DNA of 64,000 nucleotides. Origin: Palsa-504 sp963839095 (lineage in GTDB: Bacteria > Actinomycetota > Actinomycetes > Streptosporangiales > Streptosporangiaceae). Of this stretch, positions 36,314-43,113 are shown piece after piece (within the stretch, counting starts at the first letter, position 1; each line of letters begins with the position of its first letter). Where the stretch lies: positions 1 through 64,000 of the forward strand of contig CAWIUF010000008.1 in the NCBI GenBank assembly GCA_963839095.1, read 5' to 3'. The position numbers were made by a program, and so were the translations under genes. The notes beneath the pieces are model-generated. The model had not been told where the DNA came from, did not search any database, and saw only the letters and a list, made by a program, of their open reading frames with translations.

Positions 36314-37574
36314 ATGACCATCCATGATGAGGGACAGGACGAGCAGCGGCGGCGTCTGCAAGCACAGGTCAGCCTGATCTTGTCAGGCATACCAGGTGTC
36401 ACAGGAGGTCTCCGCGGAGTAGCGGCTCACCCGGCCGACTGGGCGGAACGAGGCGAGGTGGCTTATCACCATCGCGATCGGACGTTGCTGGTCCGGGACG
36501 CCGATGTGAACCGGGTGGCGGCGGTAATACCCGGTGCCCCGGTTGAGCACGACAACAACGTGCGCGGCCTGACCCGGTTCGAGTTCCCTGCCAGCGAGCG
36601 CCGGAGCGTGGAGGAAGCCTGCACCGACATCGATCGGGCGCTCGGCGAAGGGGTGGCTACACCCGATCATCTCCTCTACGTCTGTCCGACCACCAGTTCC
36701 TGTCCGGCCACGGAACCTGAGGAAGTTCCGGGCGGCGCGCAGCCCAACCCGGGGATGTCCGCCGAGCCTCGCGACGGCGAGGGCATCCTGGTAGTGATCC
36801 CCGACAGCGGCCTGCTGCCGGGTGCGGACACCGAGCACGAGTGGCTGAGGGGCGTCGCGGGCGAACCGGAGAACCCGATCGGTGGCTACCCGCCTCGCAT
36901 TCTCCCCTACGCCGGCCACGGGACGTTCGCGGCCGGCGTCGCGCGGGCCATGGCACCTAACGCCGACGTCTGGGTGGACCGGACATTCGCCAAGTTCGGC
37001 GCGATCTTCGAGGCCGACCTGGTCAAGCAGATATCCGCCGCGCTCGGACGGGGCGCGGAGGTCATCTCGCTGTCGTTCGGCACCTACAGCCGCAACGACC
37101 TCCCGCTGCTCGGCTTCGAGATCGTGGAGGAAAGGCTGCGCAGCCACGCCGGTTCGGTCCTGGTGGCGGCGGCGGGCAACGATCGGGGCAGGAGCCCGTT
37201 CTGGCCGGCCGCCTATCCCTGGGTGGTGGGCGTTGGCGCGCTCAACGCCGACCGGGACGGCAAGGCGTCGTGGAGCAACTACGGGCCCTGGGTAGATGTC
37301 TTCGCGCCCGGTGAAGGACTGGTCAACGCCTTCGCCAAGGGCGATTACCTGCTGCACCGAGCCGCCGAACGAAGGCACGTGGCGGAAATTCGACGGCATG
37401 GCCCGCTGGAGCGGCACGTCGTTCTCGACGCCGCTCGTCGCGGGCCTGATCGCGGCGCGCATGTCGAAGACCGGCGAGACCGGCCACCAGGCGGCGGACG
37501 CGCTGCTGGCCAAGGCCAGGACCCAGACCATACGCGGCGTGGGCCCGGTGATCCTGCCCGGGCAGGCTTACTGA
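36314..37574 (+). CDS. S8 subtilisin-like serine protease without signal peptide, one frameshift
   Basis: About 420 residues joined. The N-terminal 150 residues (LSGIPGVTGGLRGVAAHPAD, HRDRTLLVRDADVNRVAAVIPG) look like a pro-domain. The catalytic Asp is in VVIPDSGLLPG (about residue 163), His in YAGHGTFAAGVARAM (about 202), the oxyanion Asn in LVAAAGNDRG (about 289). After a one-base shift near 37370 the Ser is in ARWSGTSFSTPLVAGLIA. All catalytic residues are therefore present. No signal sequence or anchor is visible, so it should stay in the cytoplasm. It is paired head-to-head with the TPR-CHAT protease, suggesting a two-protease switch; that link is inference. Confidence 0.82.
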
Positions 37575-37585
37575 CGCCGGGCGGC

Positions 37586-39276
37586 TCAGGTGGTAGCGGC
37601 CTCGGCGGAGGCCGTCCAGTCCGCTACGACCTGGCGCAGCACCGGCAGCGGCAGGGATCCGTGGTCGAGGACGGCGGAGTGGAAGTCGCGGATGTCGAAG
37701 GCGGCTCCCAGCCGGGACCGGGCCTCGTCCCGCAGCCGCAGGATCTCGCGCTGCCCGGTCAGGTACCCAAGCGCCTGGCCGGGCAGCGCGATGTAGCGGT
37801 CGATCTCGGCGTCGACGAAGTCCTCGGACATCGGCGAGTGCGCGAGGGCGAATTCCCGGGCCCGCGCCCGGCTCCAGCCGCGGGCGTGCAGCCCGGTGTC
37901 GACGACGAGCCGCACGGCCCGGAAGGCGGCGCTGCCGAGCATGCCCATCCGCTGCATGTCGTCGGAGTACAGGCCGAACTCGTCGGCCAGCCGTTCGGCG
38001 TACAGGCCCCAGCCCTCGCCGTGCGGCACGACGTAGAACCCCGACAGCAGCAGCGGCAGGTCAGGCAGCAGCTGCACCCGGGCGAACTGCGCATGATGGC
38101 CGGGCACTCCCTCGTGGAAGGCCGTGGCCTCCAGGGCCCAGCTTCCGGCCTGTCCGGGGTTGACGTCGTTGAACAGGTACGCGCCGGGGCGCGAGCCGTC
38201 CCGGGCCGGCGGGGAGTAGTACGGCGGCGCGCCGAACTCGGCCATGTGCGGCGGCATCGGGTCGACGGCGCACGGCGGCGGCAGCGGCGGGCGGAACATG
38301 TCCGGCAGCCGTTCCTGGGCGCGCGCGATCGCGGCGGCCGCGCGCGCCATCGCGGCCGGGCCGTCCGGGGCCGCCAGCTCGGGGTCCTTGCGGAACCGGA
38401 CCATGATCTCGCCGGCGTCCGCGGCGCCCAGGGCCCGGCGGCCGAGCTCGCCGATCTGCTCCTCGATCTCCGCCAGGGCGGCCAGGCCCATGCGGTGCAG
38501 CTCGTCGGGGTCGAACGGGAGCGTGGTGCCGTTCCTGACGCAGCACGCGTACGCCGCGATGCCGCCGGGGACGTAGAGCAGGCCGGCCTGCTCCGGCCGC
38601 CGTGACCGGGGCAGCAGCTCGGTGAGCAGGTCGGCGTACCGGCCCATGGCCGGGCGGATCTCATCCCGGACGACGCCCTCGACGTCCTCCCGCCACGCCG
38701 CCGCCCCCGCCCAGCCCTGCGGCGGCCGGTGAGCGAGCATCGGGTCCCGCTCCGGGTGCGCCAGGTAGTGCTGGAGCTGCCTGATGGCCTCGCTGACGAG
38801 CGGGGCGACAGGCGCGAGGCCGTCCCGCGCGGCGGCCCGCAGCCTCGCCGCGTGCTGGTCGAGGTAGACCGGGATCTGCCTGCACCTGGCGAGGTAGGCG
38901 AGGGCGCTCTCCGGGTCGCTGACGCTCGTGCGCGACGCGGTCAGGAGCACGAGCGACGGGCCGCCGAGCGGGAAGGTCGTGACGCTGAAGTCGTACACCC
39001 GGGAGTCGGCCGCGGCCAGCTCGCGGGCCGCGGTGTCGCGCGCGGTCTCCAGCAGGACGCGGGGCTCGGTGTCCCCGGGCTCCGCCTCGTAACCCGCACG
39101 CGGGCGATGATGTCGACGAGCCGCCCGCGCCAGGCCTGCTGGTACTCCGGCGACAGGTCCGGTACCGCGTCGTCGTAACCGGGGATCGACATGAACGATG
39201 CCGCGAAGGGGTCACCGCTGAGCAGGACCCCGGCGAGCTCGTCGGCCAGCGCTTCGATCGTCGCCGCAGCCGTCAT
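37586..39276 (-). CDS. DUF885 metallopeptidase-like protein, one frameshift; candidate RiPP-cluster peptidase
   Basis: AAGGAG lies upstream of ATG 39276 (MTAAATIEALADELAGVLLS). A shift near 39100 joins SPEYQQAWRGRLVDIIARVR to a long C-terminal part. The zinc motif is AFHEGVPGHHAQFAR, the DUF885 H-E-x-x-P-G-H-H form, with the distal acidic ligand expected in HGEGWGLYAERLADEFG. About 560 residues, normal length. Members are poorly characterised metallopeptidases, cytosolic when, as here, no signal peptide is present. It starts only 20 bases after the preceding protein of the TfuA-YcaO group and in the same direction, so it is probably co-transcribed and is a candidate for trimming the multi-core peptides. 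Confidence 0.8.
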
Positions 39277-39295
39277 GGCGGATACTCCTTTACTG

Positions 39296-39889
39296 TCAGC
39301 CGTCCTCCGGACGCACGTACCGGTACTCGTGCCGGACGGCGGTCCTGAAGGCCTGCTCGTCCGGGAACCCGCAGGACCGCGCGTAGCCGGCCAGGTCGTC
39401 CGGGACCGCCGTGCCGCGCCGCTCGGCGAAATACCACTGGATGGCGGCCTGCTCCTCGGCGGGCGGGCCCGGCCCGCGTCGTAGTCCAGCTTGGCCCGGG
39501 CCCGGCTCGCCAGCTGCGGGTACTCCCCGCTCAGGCGCAGGTCGTCGAGGAACTCGCCGAGCGCGCCGGGCTCGGCCTGCCCGCAGGCCCAGCGCACCAT
39601 CTCGTTCGTGACGATGAGCCGCTCGAAGTCCTCGGCCGACAGGTCGCTGCCGGCCAGGAACCGGGTGAGCTCGGTGTCCTGCCCGAGGTTCCTGCTGATC
39701 CTGAACTCGGCGACGGCTTCATCGAGCCTGTCCCTGTCGATCGTCGCGCCTTCGCGCCGGGCGAAGCCGGCCGCGAAGACCCGCAGCAGGCTGCGGCAGC
39801 AGGCCGCGTCGAAGGCGTCCGGGCCGAGCAGCCGGATCTCATCCAGCAGGCGTTCCGCCAGGGGCGGCAGCCGGCCGCGGCCCCGTCAC
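39296..39889 (-). CDS. Helical protein following TfuA, frameshifted
   Basis: Readable pieces: RLPPLAERLLDEIRLLGPDA, FAAGFARREGATIDRDRLDE, TRFLAGSDLSAEDFERLIVTNEMVRW, LGEFLDDLRLSGEYPQLASRARAK, then after a shift near 39470 AIQWYFAERRGTAVPDDLAG and FPDEQAFRTAVRHEYRYVRP to the TGA at 39296. About 195 residues, all helical. A GTG overlaps the TfuA stop (CCGTGACG), which would couple translation, but one base must be missing soon after it. The frame just before RLPPL is also the continuation of the TfuA frame through its TGA, so a C-terminal extension of TfuA is the alternative. I do not recognise the family. Confidence 0.5.
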
Positions 39890-40629
39890 GGGAGCATGGT
39901 GTCCGCGCGGCGCTTCGCTACCTCCCACATCGCCGTGTCCGCCATGGTCCAGCTCACCTGCTGCGGCGCCGGATCGCCGGCGAGGAAGCCGCGCATCTCG
40001 CGGAGCATGGCCGTGGCGTCGGCGGCCTGCTGGTCGATCCGCCCGGTGGGCAGCCACCGCCGCAGCGCGTCGAGCTCGTCCGGGTCGGCTTGCGCCGCCG
40101 CCGCGGCCCGGAGCAGATCCGGCCAGGTCCGGTCGCGGTAGAACAGCGCCGCTGCGGCGGCCATGAGGGTGCCGGGCGTAGCGGCGGAGATGATTCCCTG
40201 GTGCTCCGCGGCCCCGGCGGTCCGGCGGATGTTCACCATCGCCTCGGACAGGGGCCGGTATCCGTCCCCGGCGGCGGCGTGCCTGACCGCCACCTCGTCG
40301 TCCCGGTCCAGGGTCCCTTCCCGGAAGGCCTGGTAGACCCAGCCGGTGCCGCGCATCCCGAAGCTGTCGAGCTCGGCCGCGCGAAGCGCACCCAGGCCGG
40401 CCGCGCCGAACACGTGGACGCCGTGCTCCATCACCCACATGATTTCCTTGTGCCACACCGCGGGGACGTGGGCGAAGTAGCCGTCGACGATGCCGATGGC
40501 GCGCGGGTGCCGCCGCCAGAGCCGGTAGACGTCCCCGGCGGCGGCGGGCGGGAGGTAGACGGCATCGAGTTCGGCCCGCGCGTCCTTCTCGGCGAGCGTG
40601 GGCCCGAGGAAAACGTAGATGTCGTTCAT
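39886..40629 (-). CDS. TfuA-like protein (YcaO partner)
   Basis: 247 residues, intact. MNDIYVFLGPTLAEKDARAEL, RLWRRHPRAIGIVDGYFAHVPAVWHKEIMWVMEHGVHVFGAAGLGALRAAELDSFGMRG and LDRDDEVAVRHAAAGDGYRPLSEAMVNIR are the TfuA core in order. TfuA proteins work with YcaO enzymes; the pair installs backbone thioamides in methyl-coenzyme M reductase and in RiPPs such as thiovarsolin and thioviridamide-like peptides, TfuA probably delivering or activating sulfide. The ATG overlaps the YcaO stop (ATGA), so the two are translationally coupled. It is one of the few genes in this cluster without a frame break. Confidence 0.92.
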   Translation of the reverse strand: MNDIYVFLGPTLAEKDARAELDAVYLPPAAAGDVYRLWRRHPRAIGIVDGYFAHVPAVWHKEIMWVMEHGVHVFGAAGLGALRAAELDSFGMRGTGWVYQAFREGTLDRDDEVAVRHAAAGDGYRPLSEAMVNIRRTAGAAEHQGIISAATPGTLMAAAAALFYRDRTWPDLLRAAAAAQADPDELDALRRWLPTGRIDQQAADATAMLREMRGFLAGDPAPQQVSWTMADTAMWEVAKRRADTMLP

Positions 40630-41955
40630 CGGCCGCCGATCAGCTGCGCGGCCCGCTGGCCGAGGCGGCAGTCCGGGACGGTCGTCACCGGCCCTTCCAG
40701 TCCGGGGACGATGACCCGGACGACCGGGATGCCGAAGTCCTCGTGGGTCAGGTCCACGGCGACCACCTCGCTGATGCCCGCCGCGCGCAGCGCGGCCAGT
40801 TCCCAGGCCACGTCGGCGTCGAAGCTGTCGCCGTCGAACGCCGGGACGGCCGTGAAGTCGCGGGCCGCCTCGCCGGCCAGGTCCGGCGCCGGCGCGGGCG
40901 GCTCCTCGTCCGTTCCGTCAGCGTGATCCCATCCGCGAGGATCGTCCCGGGCGCCGGAGATGTGACCCAGGCGGCTCTGGGCGGCCTCGGTGAGCGCGCG
41001 CAGCAGCGCGACGTTCCGGTCGGGATGGCAGCCCATGCCCTCGGCGTCATACGCCGAGACGGCCGGCGGCTGGCGCCGTTCGGCTATCCGGCAGGTGAAG
41101 GCGGGGATGCCGACGTCGGAGGTGATATCCCAGATCGCCACCGACATGTCCGCCCGGTCCAGCCGGCCGAGGCCTCGAGGCAGCCGGGATCGTCCACGGT
41201 CTTCGGGTCGATCCGGCGTGACGCCGCGTCCCGCGGCGCCCGCACGCTGTGCAGCGTGGCCGCGTCGCGTTCCACCGTCTCGCAGATCGCGTGGCTGATC
41301 GCCTCGAGCAGGTGATTGCCGGAAGCCAGCCCGTTCGAGGTGGCGATGAAGCACCGGTCCCGGTCGGCCGGGGCAGCGTGTAGGCGGTGTGCACCATCTC
41401 GTACGGAACCCACCGCGGGGTCCCGGTGAGCAGTTCCCGCCCCTCGATCCACAGCAGCGGGGCATCGGGGTGATACACCGAGCCCGCCGTCCTGGGCAGC
41501 AGGTCGACGTCGGCCAGCGGATGGCTGGACCGCAGGTCGTTGACGCTGCCCAGGACGAGCGGCTGGGTGATCCGCTCGGCCATGAAGGCCTCGATGCTCT
41601 CCATGACACCGGACGCCCTGGCGGCCGCCAGGTCGAGTCCTTTGCCCAGCGACACCGTGACCGACCGCGAATTCGGCCGGCACACCGTGACCACCGGGAG
41701 GCCGATGACGTCCAGCCCGGTAATATCGGCCACCCGGGTGATGCCCATGACCGGGAAGAAGCGCCGCACCGACTCGAGCGTCTCCTCGGGAGAGACGATC
41801 CGGTGGGTCCCGGCCCGGTGCTTCTTCGGCGCCTGCGGATGCCCGTTCAATAGCTGAAGCAAGTCAACGGCATCTGGCGAGGCCAGGCAGCGGCGCCGGG
41901 CCGATATCGCGGCTCCCGCCGCCGAGGGCATGTCAGCCGGATAGCTGAAGCACAT
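40626..41955 (-). CDS. YcaO cyclodehydratase/thioamidation enzyme, two frameshifts, core-like N-terminus
   Basis: About 440 residues joined. The catalytic fold begins at THRIVSPEETLESVRRFFPVMGITRVADITGLD. VTVSLGKGLDLAAARASGVMESIEAFMAER is the ATP/Mg-binding signature. A shift near 41360 leads to SNGLASGNHLLEAISHAICETVERDAATLHS, the second acidic motif; another near 41170 leads to MSVAIWDITSDVGIPAFTC, GMGCHPDRNVALLRALTEAAQSRLGHISGARDD and VVAVDLTHEDFGIPVVRVIVPGLEGP. There is no Pro-rich C-terminus, as in thioamide-forming YcaOs. The frame starts at ATG 41955 inside TAATG, giving MCFSYPADMPSAAG: a copy of the peptide core motif precedes the enzyme. Restoring one base near 41970 would instead fuse the upstream 40-aa ORF to it. 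Confidence 0.88.
41847..41873 (-). CDS. Out-of-frame mini-ORF MPLTCFSY inside the ycaO 5' end
   Basis: ATG CCG TTG ACT then Cys-Phe-Ser-Tyr-TGA. It lies in the +1 frame relative to ycaO, where the same bases read PDAVDLLQLLNGHP. It matches the terminal core of the upstream units (MPITCFRY) and is preceded by the same Arg-Gln (RQ). No ribosome site. Either a fossil or a shifted last core of the fifth unit. Confidence 0.4.
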   Translation of the reverse strand: MPLTCFSY

Positions 41956-42077
41956 TATCGGGTAGCTGTAGCAGGACCGGGCATCCTGCGCGGCTCATCC
42001 AGGCCGGATTGCGCGGCGCCCGGGAGTCCTGCATCCGGCGGTACATCTGCCGGGCAGCTGAAACACGGATTTGGCAT
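41955..42077 (-). CDS. RiPP precursor ORF, unit 5 (40 aa), joined to ycaO by TAATG
   Basis: AGGAG lies seven bases before ATG 42077. MPNPCFSCPADVPPDAGLPG begins like the other units. After DEPRRMPGP the frame reads ATATR-stop, while one base earlier the sequence reads CYSYPIMCFSYPADMPSAAG, i.e. two more cores, in the ycaO frame. The stop TAA overlaps the ycaO ATG (TAATG), a classic re-initiation junction. So either a 40-residue peptide coupled to a core-tagged YcaO, or (with one base restored) a precursor-YcaO fusion. Confidence 0.6.
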   Translation of the reverse strand: MPNPCFSCPADVPPDAGLPGAAQSGLDEPRRMPGPATATR

Positions 42078-42086
42078 ATGCGTCTC

Positions 42087-42365
42087 CTAATTAGCTGCGA
42101 GACTCATGCCGGCGCGCGGCGGCCCGCGTCTGGTCAGTACCGGAAGCACTGACCGGCATCTGAACCGGCCGGCCCGAGCTGGCGGAGCGTCGCCACGGTT
42201 TCCTCCGCCCGGCGGCACCGCATCCGGGTAGCTGAAGCAGATGTTCGGGTAGCTGTAGCAGGGAAACGGCATTTTCCGCAGGCCGCGCCGCGCCGCCTGC
42301 CCCGCGTCGCGGTTCGCGCTATCCGGCGGCACGTCAGCTGGATAGCTGTAGCACATGTTGGGCAT
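42087..42365 (-). CDS. RiPP precursor ORF, unit 4 (92 aa, three in-frame cores)
   Basis: GGGAGG lies six bases before ATG 42365. The peptide starts MPNMCYSYPADVPPDSANRD, then LRKMPFPCYSYPNICFSYPD and AVPPGGGNRGDAPPAR. Cys are at residues 5, 36 and 43. There is no conventional leader: the first core starts at residue 5. The tail after AGRFRCRSV looks out of frame. In the -1 frame the same region holds MPV and, after one more base, QCFRY-TGA at 42148-42134, the expected fourth core. The ORF ends in TAG 22 bases before the unit 5 start. Confidence 0.7.
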   Translation of the reverse strand: MPNMCYSYPADVPPDSANRDAGQAARRGLRKMPFPCYSYPNICFSYPDAVPPGGGNRGDAPPARAGRFRCRSVLPVLTRRGPPRAGMSLAAN

Positions 42366-42621
42366 AGATACCTCCCGGCCTGGATGAGCGGTCAGTACCT
42401 GAAGCAGGTGATCGGCATCTGGCGCAGGCCGGCGGGGACGCCGGGGTGGCATCGCGTGTCCCGGTGGCCGACGGCACGTTAGCCAGGTAACTGAAGCAGA
42501 TCAGCGGGTAGCGGTAGCAGCTGGCTGGCATCTGCCGCGGGCCAGGCGGGACCGGTCGAGGCCTGCTGTTCCCGGCATCCGGCGGCACGGCGGGCGGGTA
42601 GCTGTAGCAGGTCCAGGGCAC
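42334..42621 (-). CDS. RiPP precursor ORF, unit 3 (95 aa, three in-frame cores)
   Basis: GGAGG lies five bases before GTG 42621. The peptide begins MPWTCYSYPPAVPPDAGNSR and continues GPRQMPASCYRYPLICFSYL, ANVPSATGTRDATP. The last part is probably out of frame: in the -1 frame the bases read GLRQMPITCFRY-TGA (42418-42392). The annotated frame runs on into the next unit's start. Spacing of the cores (residues 5, 35, 42 and the shifted fourth) equals that of unit 4, so the two are paralogous repeats. Confidence 0.68.
   Translation of the reverse strand: MPWTCYSYPPAVPPDAGNSRPRPVPPGPRQMPASCYRYPLICFSYLANVPSATGTRDATPASPPACARCRSPASGTDRSSRPGGIYAQHVLQLSS
42392..42418 (-). CDS. Mini-ORF MPITCFRY at the end of unit 3
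   Basis: ATG CCG ATC ACC, then Cys-Phe-Arg-Tyr and TGA. It overlaps unit 3 in the -1 frame and equals the tiny stand-alone ORF at 43053 in design, but lacks a ribosome site. It could be the shifted last core of unit 3 or a re-initiating minigene. Confidence 0.45.
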   Translation of the reverse strand: MPITCFRY

Positions 42622-42673
42622 TGAAACCTCCGGGTGGCGCGATGGTGAGGGCGTCGTACGGCCGCGGATCTGG

Positions 42674-42847
42674 TCAGAAGCTGAAGCAGGTGCTATTCGT
42701 CTTCCCGCGCGGGCCTGCTGACACGGCTCCACCGGACCTGCCCAGGGCCGGGACGTCAGGCGGATAGCTGAAGCAGGTGCAATTAGTTCCCCGGGTGCGC
42801 TGGACCGCCGGAGCGCCGGCCGAATAGCTGAAACAGGTGGTATTCGT
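42674..42847 (-). CDS. Three-core segment with TN-x-T-CFS(Y/F) repeats, no canonical start
   Basis: The frame reads TNTTCFSYSAGAPAVQRTRG, TNCTCFSYPPDVPALGRSGG and, after a spacer ending RGK, TNSTCFSF-TGA. Three near-identical blocks of eight residues. Upstream in frame there is no ATG, GTG or TTG before a stop at 42931-42929. The strong ribosome site and ATG at 42908 open a different frame that ends after MPQMCFS at TGA-C. A +1 slip on that TGA, re-initiation or an indel would connect them. Confidence 0.6.
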   Translation of the reverse strand, partial: TNTTCFSYSAGAPAVQRTRGTNCTCFSYPPDVPALGRSGGAVSAGPRGKTNSTCFSF

Positions 42848-42884
42848 TCCCGCCGCGCGTGCCTGGGCGTCACATTTCCGCAGG

Positions 42885-42908
42885 TCAGCTGAAGCACATC
42901 TGCGGCAT
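42885..42908 (-). CDS. Seven-residue ORF MPQMCFS with strong ribosome site
   Basis: AGGAGG seven bases before ATG 42908. The peptide ends Cys-Phe-Ser directly at TGA followed by CC, as at the ends of the other units. It may be a minimal precursor, or the first core of unit 2 whose continuation (42847-42674) lies in the +1 frame. Confidence 0.5.
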   Translation of the reverse strand: MPQMCFS

Positions 42909-42967
42909 TTATGCCTCCTGAGTTGAATTCAGAACCGGTACGGAATTAACGTGCGGCTGTCCGCTGC

Positions 42968-42979
42968 ATACCGGAAGCA
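42968..42979 (-). other. Degenerate core SACFRYAADS
   Basis: Cys-Phe-Arg-Tyr is encoded 40 bases after the stop of the first mini-ORF, continuing to a stop as ADSRTLIPYRF. A GTG at 43009 is the only candidate start and has no ribosome site. Probably a relic core. Confidence 0.4.
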
Positions 42980-43020
42980 GGCAGAAGCGGCGTCGCCGCG
43001 CAGAAACACGCAGGCGTCGG

Positions 43021-43053
43021 TCAGTAGCGGAAGCAGCTGTAATACGTAGGCAT
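43021..43053 (-). CDS. Ten-residue ORF MPTYYSCFRY, first gene of the precursor operon
   Basis: GGGAGG lies seven bases before ATG 43053, and a TTGACA/TAGCCT promoter about 30 bases further up. The complete peptide is MPTYYSCFRY, ending in the Cys-Phe-Arg-Tyr core at its C-terminus. It has no room for a leader. Very short RiPP genes exist: the biarylitide precursor is a pentapeptide gene. Its position as first gene behind the promoter and the good ribosome site support translation. Confidence 0.6.
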   Translation of the reverse strand: MPTYYSCFRY

Positions 43054-43084
43054 AGCGCGCCTCCCGCACGGAGAGGCCTATGCC

Positions 43085-43113
43085 AGGCTAAAATCCGTTT
43101 AGTTTAATGTCAA
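43085..43113 (-). promoter_or_regulatory. Promoter of the precursor-ycaO-tfuA operon
   Basis: On the minus strand TTGACA (43113-43108), 17 bases, TAGCCT (43090-43085). The start point would be near 43078, giving a 25-base leader to ATG 43053. Confidence 0.6.

Larger units (their letters stand above)
41847..43053 (-). repeat. Array of about 18 Cys-(Phe/Tyr)-(Ser/Arg)-Tyr cores (RiPP precursor array)
   Basis: On the minus strand the tetrapeptide C-F/Y-S/R-Y(P) recurs at 43035, 42979, 42896, 42835, 42775, 42688, 42609, 42519, 42498, 42406, 42353, 42260, 42239, 42148, 42064, 41976, 41952 and 41861 (first base of each Cys codon, in whichever frame it is read). The copies vary by synonymous codons (TGC/TGT, AGC/AGT, CGC/CGG/AGG, TAT/TAC), as expected for selection on the peptide. 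Most are preceded by Met-Pro-x-x. Spacers share VPPDxG, xRD and LRQ. Four clear units begin with GGAGG- or GGAG-type ribosome sites; unit ends read CF(R/S)(Y/F)-TGACC. Confidence 0.85.

Noticed and set aside
33643..37574. Type III-E CRISPR-like (Craspase) locus
   Set aside because: TPR-CHAT is present but there is no gRAMP/Cas7-11-like gene or CRISPR array in the window.
41847..43053. The array as a CRISPR or DNA-level direct-repeat array
   Set aside because: Repeat spacing is irregular, repeats are only about 12 bases, spacers are themselves related, and the variation is synonymous; no cas genes.
41960..43053. The long minus-strand ORFs at 42897-42334 and 42452-42087 taken from their first start codons
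   Set aside because: Upstream parts lack ribosome sites and read other frames of neighbouring units; starts at GTG 42621 and ATG 42365 have GGAGG and begin with the Met-Pro-x-x-Cys pattern.
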